DNA of 64,000 bases from Psococerastis gibbosa (lineage: Eukaryota > Arthropoda > Insecta > Psocodea > Psocidae): contig OZ020487.1 in NCBI GenBank assembly GCA_963971405.1, positions 9,087,344 through 9,151,343 of the forward strand, given 5' to 3'. Below, piece after piece: positions 63,810-64,000 of this stretch. Below the pieces are notes generated by a model. The model was not told where the DNA came from. It ran no database searches and was given only the letters and a program-made list of their open reading frames with translations. The translations under genes and the position numbers were made by a program. How positions within the stretch are numbered: position 1 is the first letter of the stretch; every line of letters begins with the position of its first letter.

Positions 63810-64000
63810 GGATAAGTTATTCTTTAAGCCCCATGATAGGATTTCATAAACGCATAATTTTTGTAACCACAGTAACACATCTCCATGTGCTAAACCTACG
63901 AGCAGTTGAGTCTGTGAACAACATTTGAGAGTTTTTTGATTTTTGAATAATTTATTCTTATTCTCGGATATGTTAAGTTATTCTTTAAGCCCCATGATAG
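63810..64000. repeat. Direct repeat at the right edge
   Basis: GTTATTCTTTAAGCCCCATG followed by ATAG occurs at about 63815-63839 and again at 63976-64000, the end of the window. Confidence 0.75.

Noticed and set aside
1-64000. Endogenous virus, LTR element or Polinton.
   Set aside because: I saw no long terminal direct repeats, capsid, protease, integrase or envelope-like frames in this window.

Overview
This window looks like one stretch of an intron-rich, AT-rich invertebrate animal genome. The signs are GT-AG introns, single-domain exons, tRNA-headed SINEs, 3' ends of LINEs, and hundreds of bases of miniature DNA transposons (MITEs) per intron. I cannot name the species. The axotactin-like architecture of the first gene hints at an arthropod or relative, but that is inference. 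There is no sign of bacterial DNA, plasmid, CRISPR or an intact virus.

Two host genes, both on the minus strand, could be followed exon by exon with matching splice phases. Gene 1 (about 25167 down to 156, continuing off the left edge) encodes a secreted or surface protein: signal peptide, six Kunitz domains (each on its own phase 1-1 exon), a linker, laminin-G 1, EGF 1, laminin-G 2, laminin-G 3 and EGF 2. It resembles axotactin and other neurexin-superfamily proteins. Sixteen coding exons give about 1130 residues so far. Gene 2 (59340 down to 43690) is a complete chondroitin sulfate synthase of the CHSY1 type. Its 11 coding exons add up to 2403 bp including the stop (800 residues). It has a type II membrane anchor, an N-terminal beta-1,3-glycosyltransferase-like domain with DDD, and a C-terminal domain with DVD and GWGKEDVD. 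The two genes act in the same broad space: one builds chondroitin chains in the Golgi, the other is an extracellular matrix or cell-surface protein. No functional link between them is shown by the sequence.

Layout: 1-25.2 kb is gene 1; 25.2-43.7 kb is an intergenic stretch made almost wholly of repeats; 43.7-59.45 kb is gene 2; 59.45-64 kb is upstream, repeat-rich DNA with no recognised gene.

The repeats are the richest part. (a) About 14 short elements have hAT-like ends (CAxGG.. termini and 8-bp target duplications, several exact) and share an odd design: a G-run near one end and a C-run near the other, despite several different terminal sequences. (b) Families of palindromic MITEs have 3-bp TTA/TAA duplications (PIF/Harbinger-like). 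Several copies are one MITE sitting in the TTA at the centre of another, and the compound has itself multiplied. (c) There are tRNA-headed SINEs, including two copies 15 kb apart that differ at about one base. (d) There are LINE reverse-transcriptase tails of at least three types. (e) Long fold-back elements are present, one of which nearly fills a CHSY intron. (f) There are tandem arrays inside introns. The most striking array is four 120-bp units that each repeat the 3' splice site of a laminin-G exon in the same reading frame.
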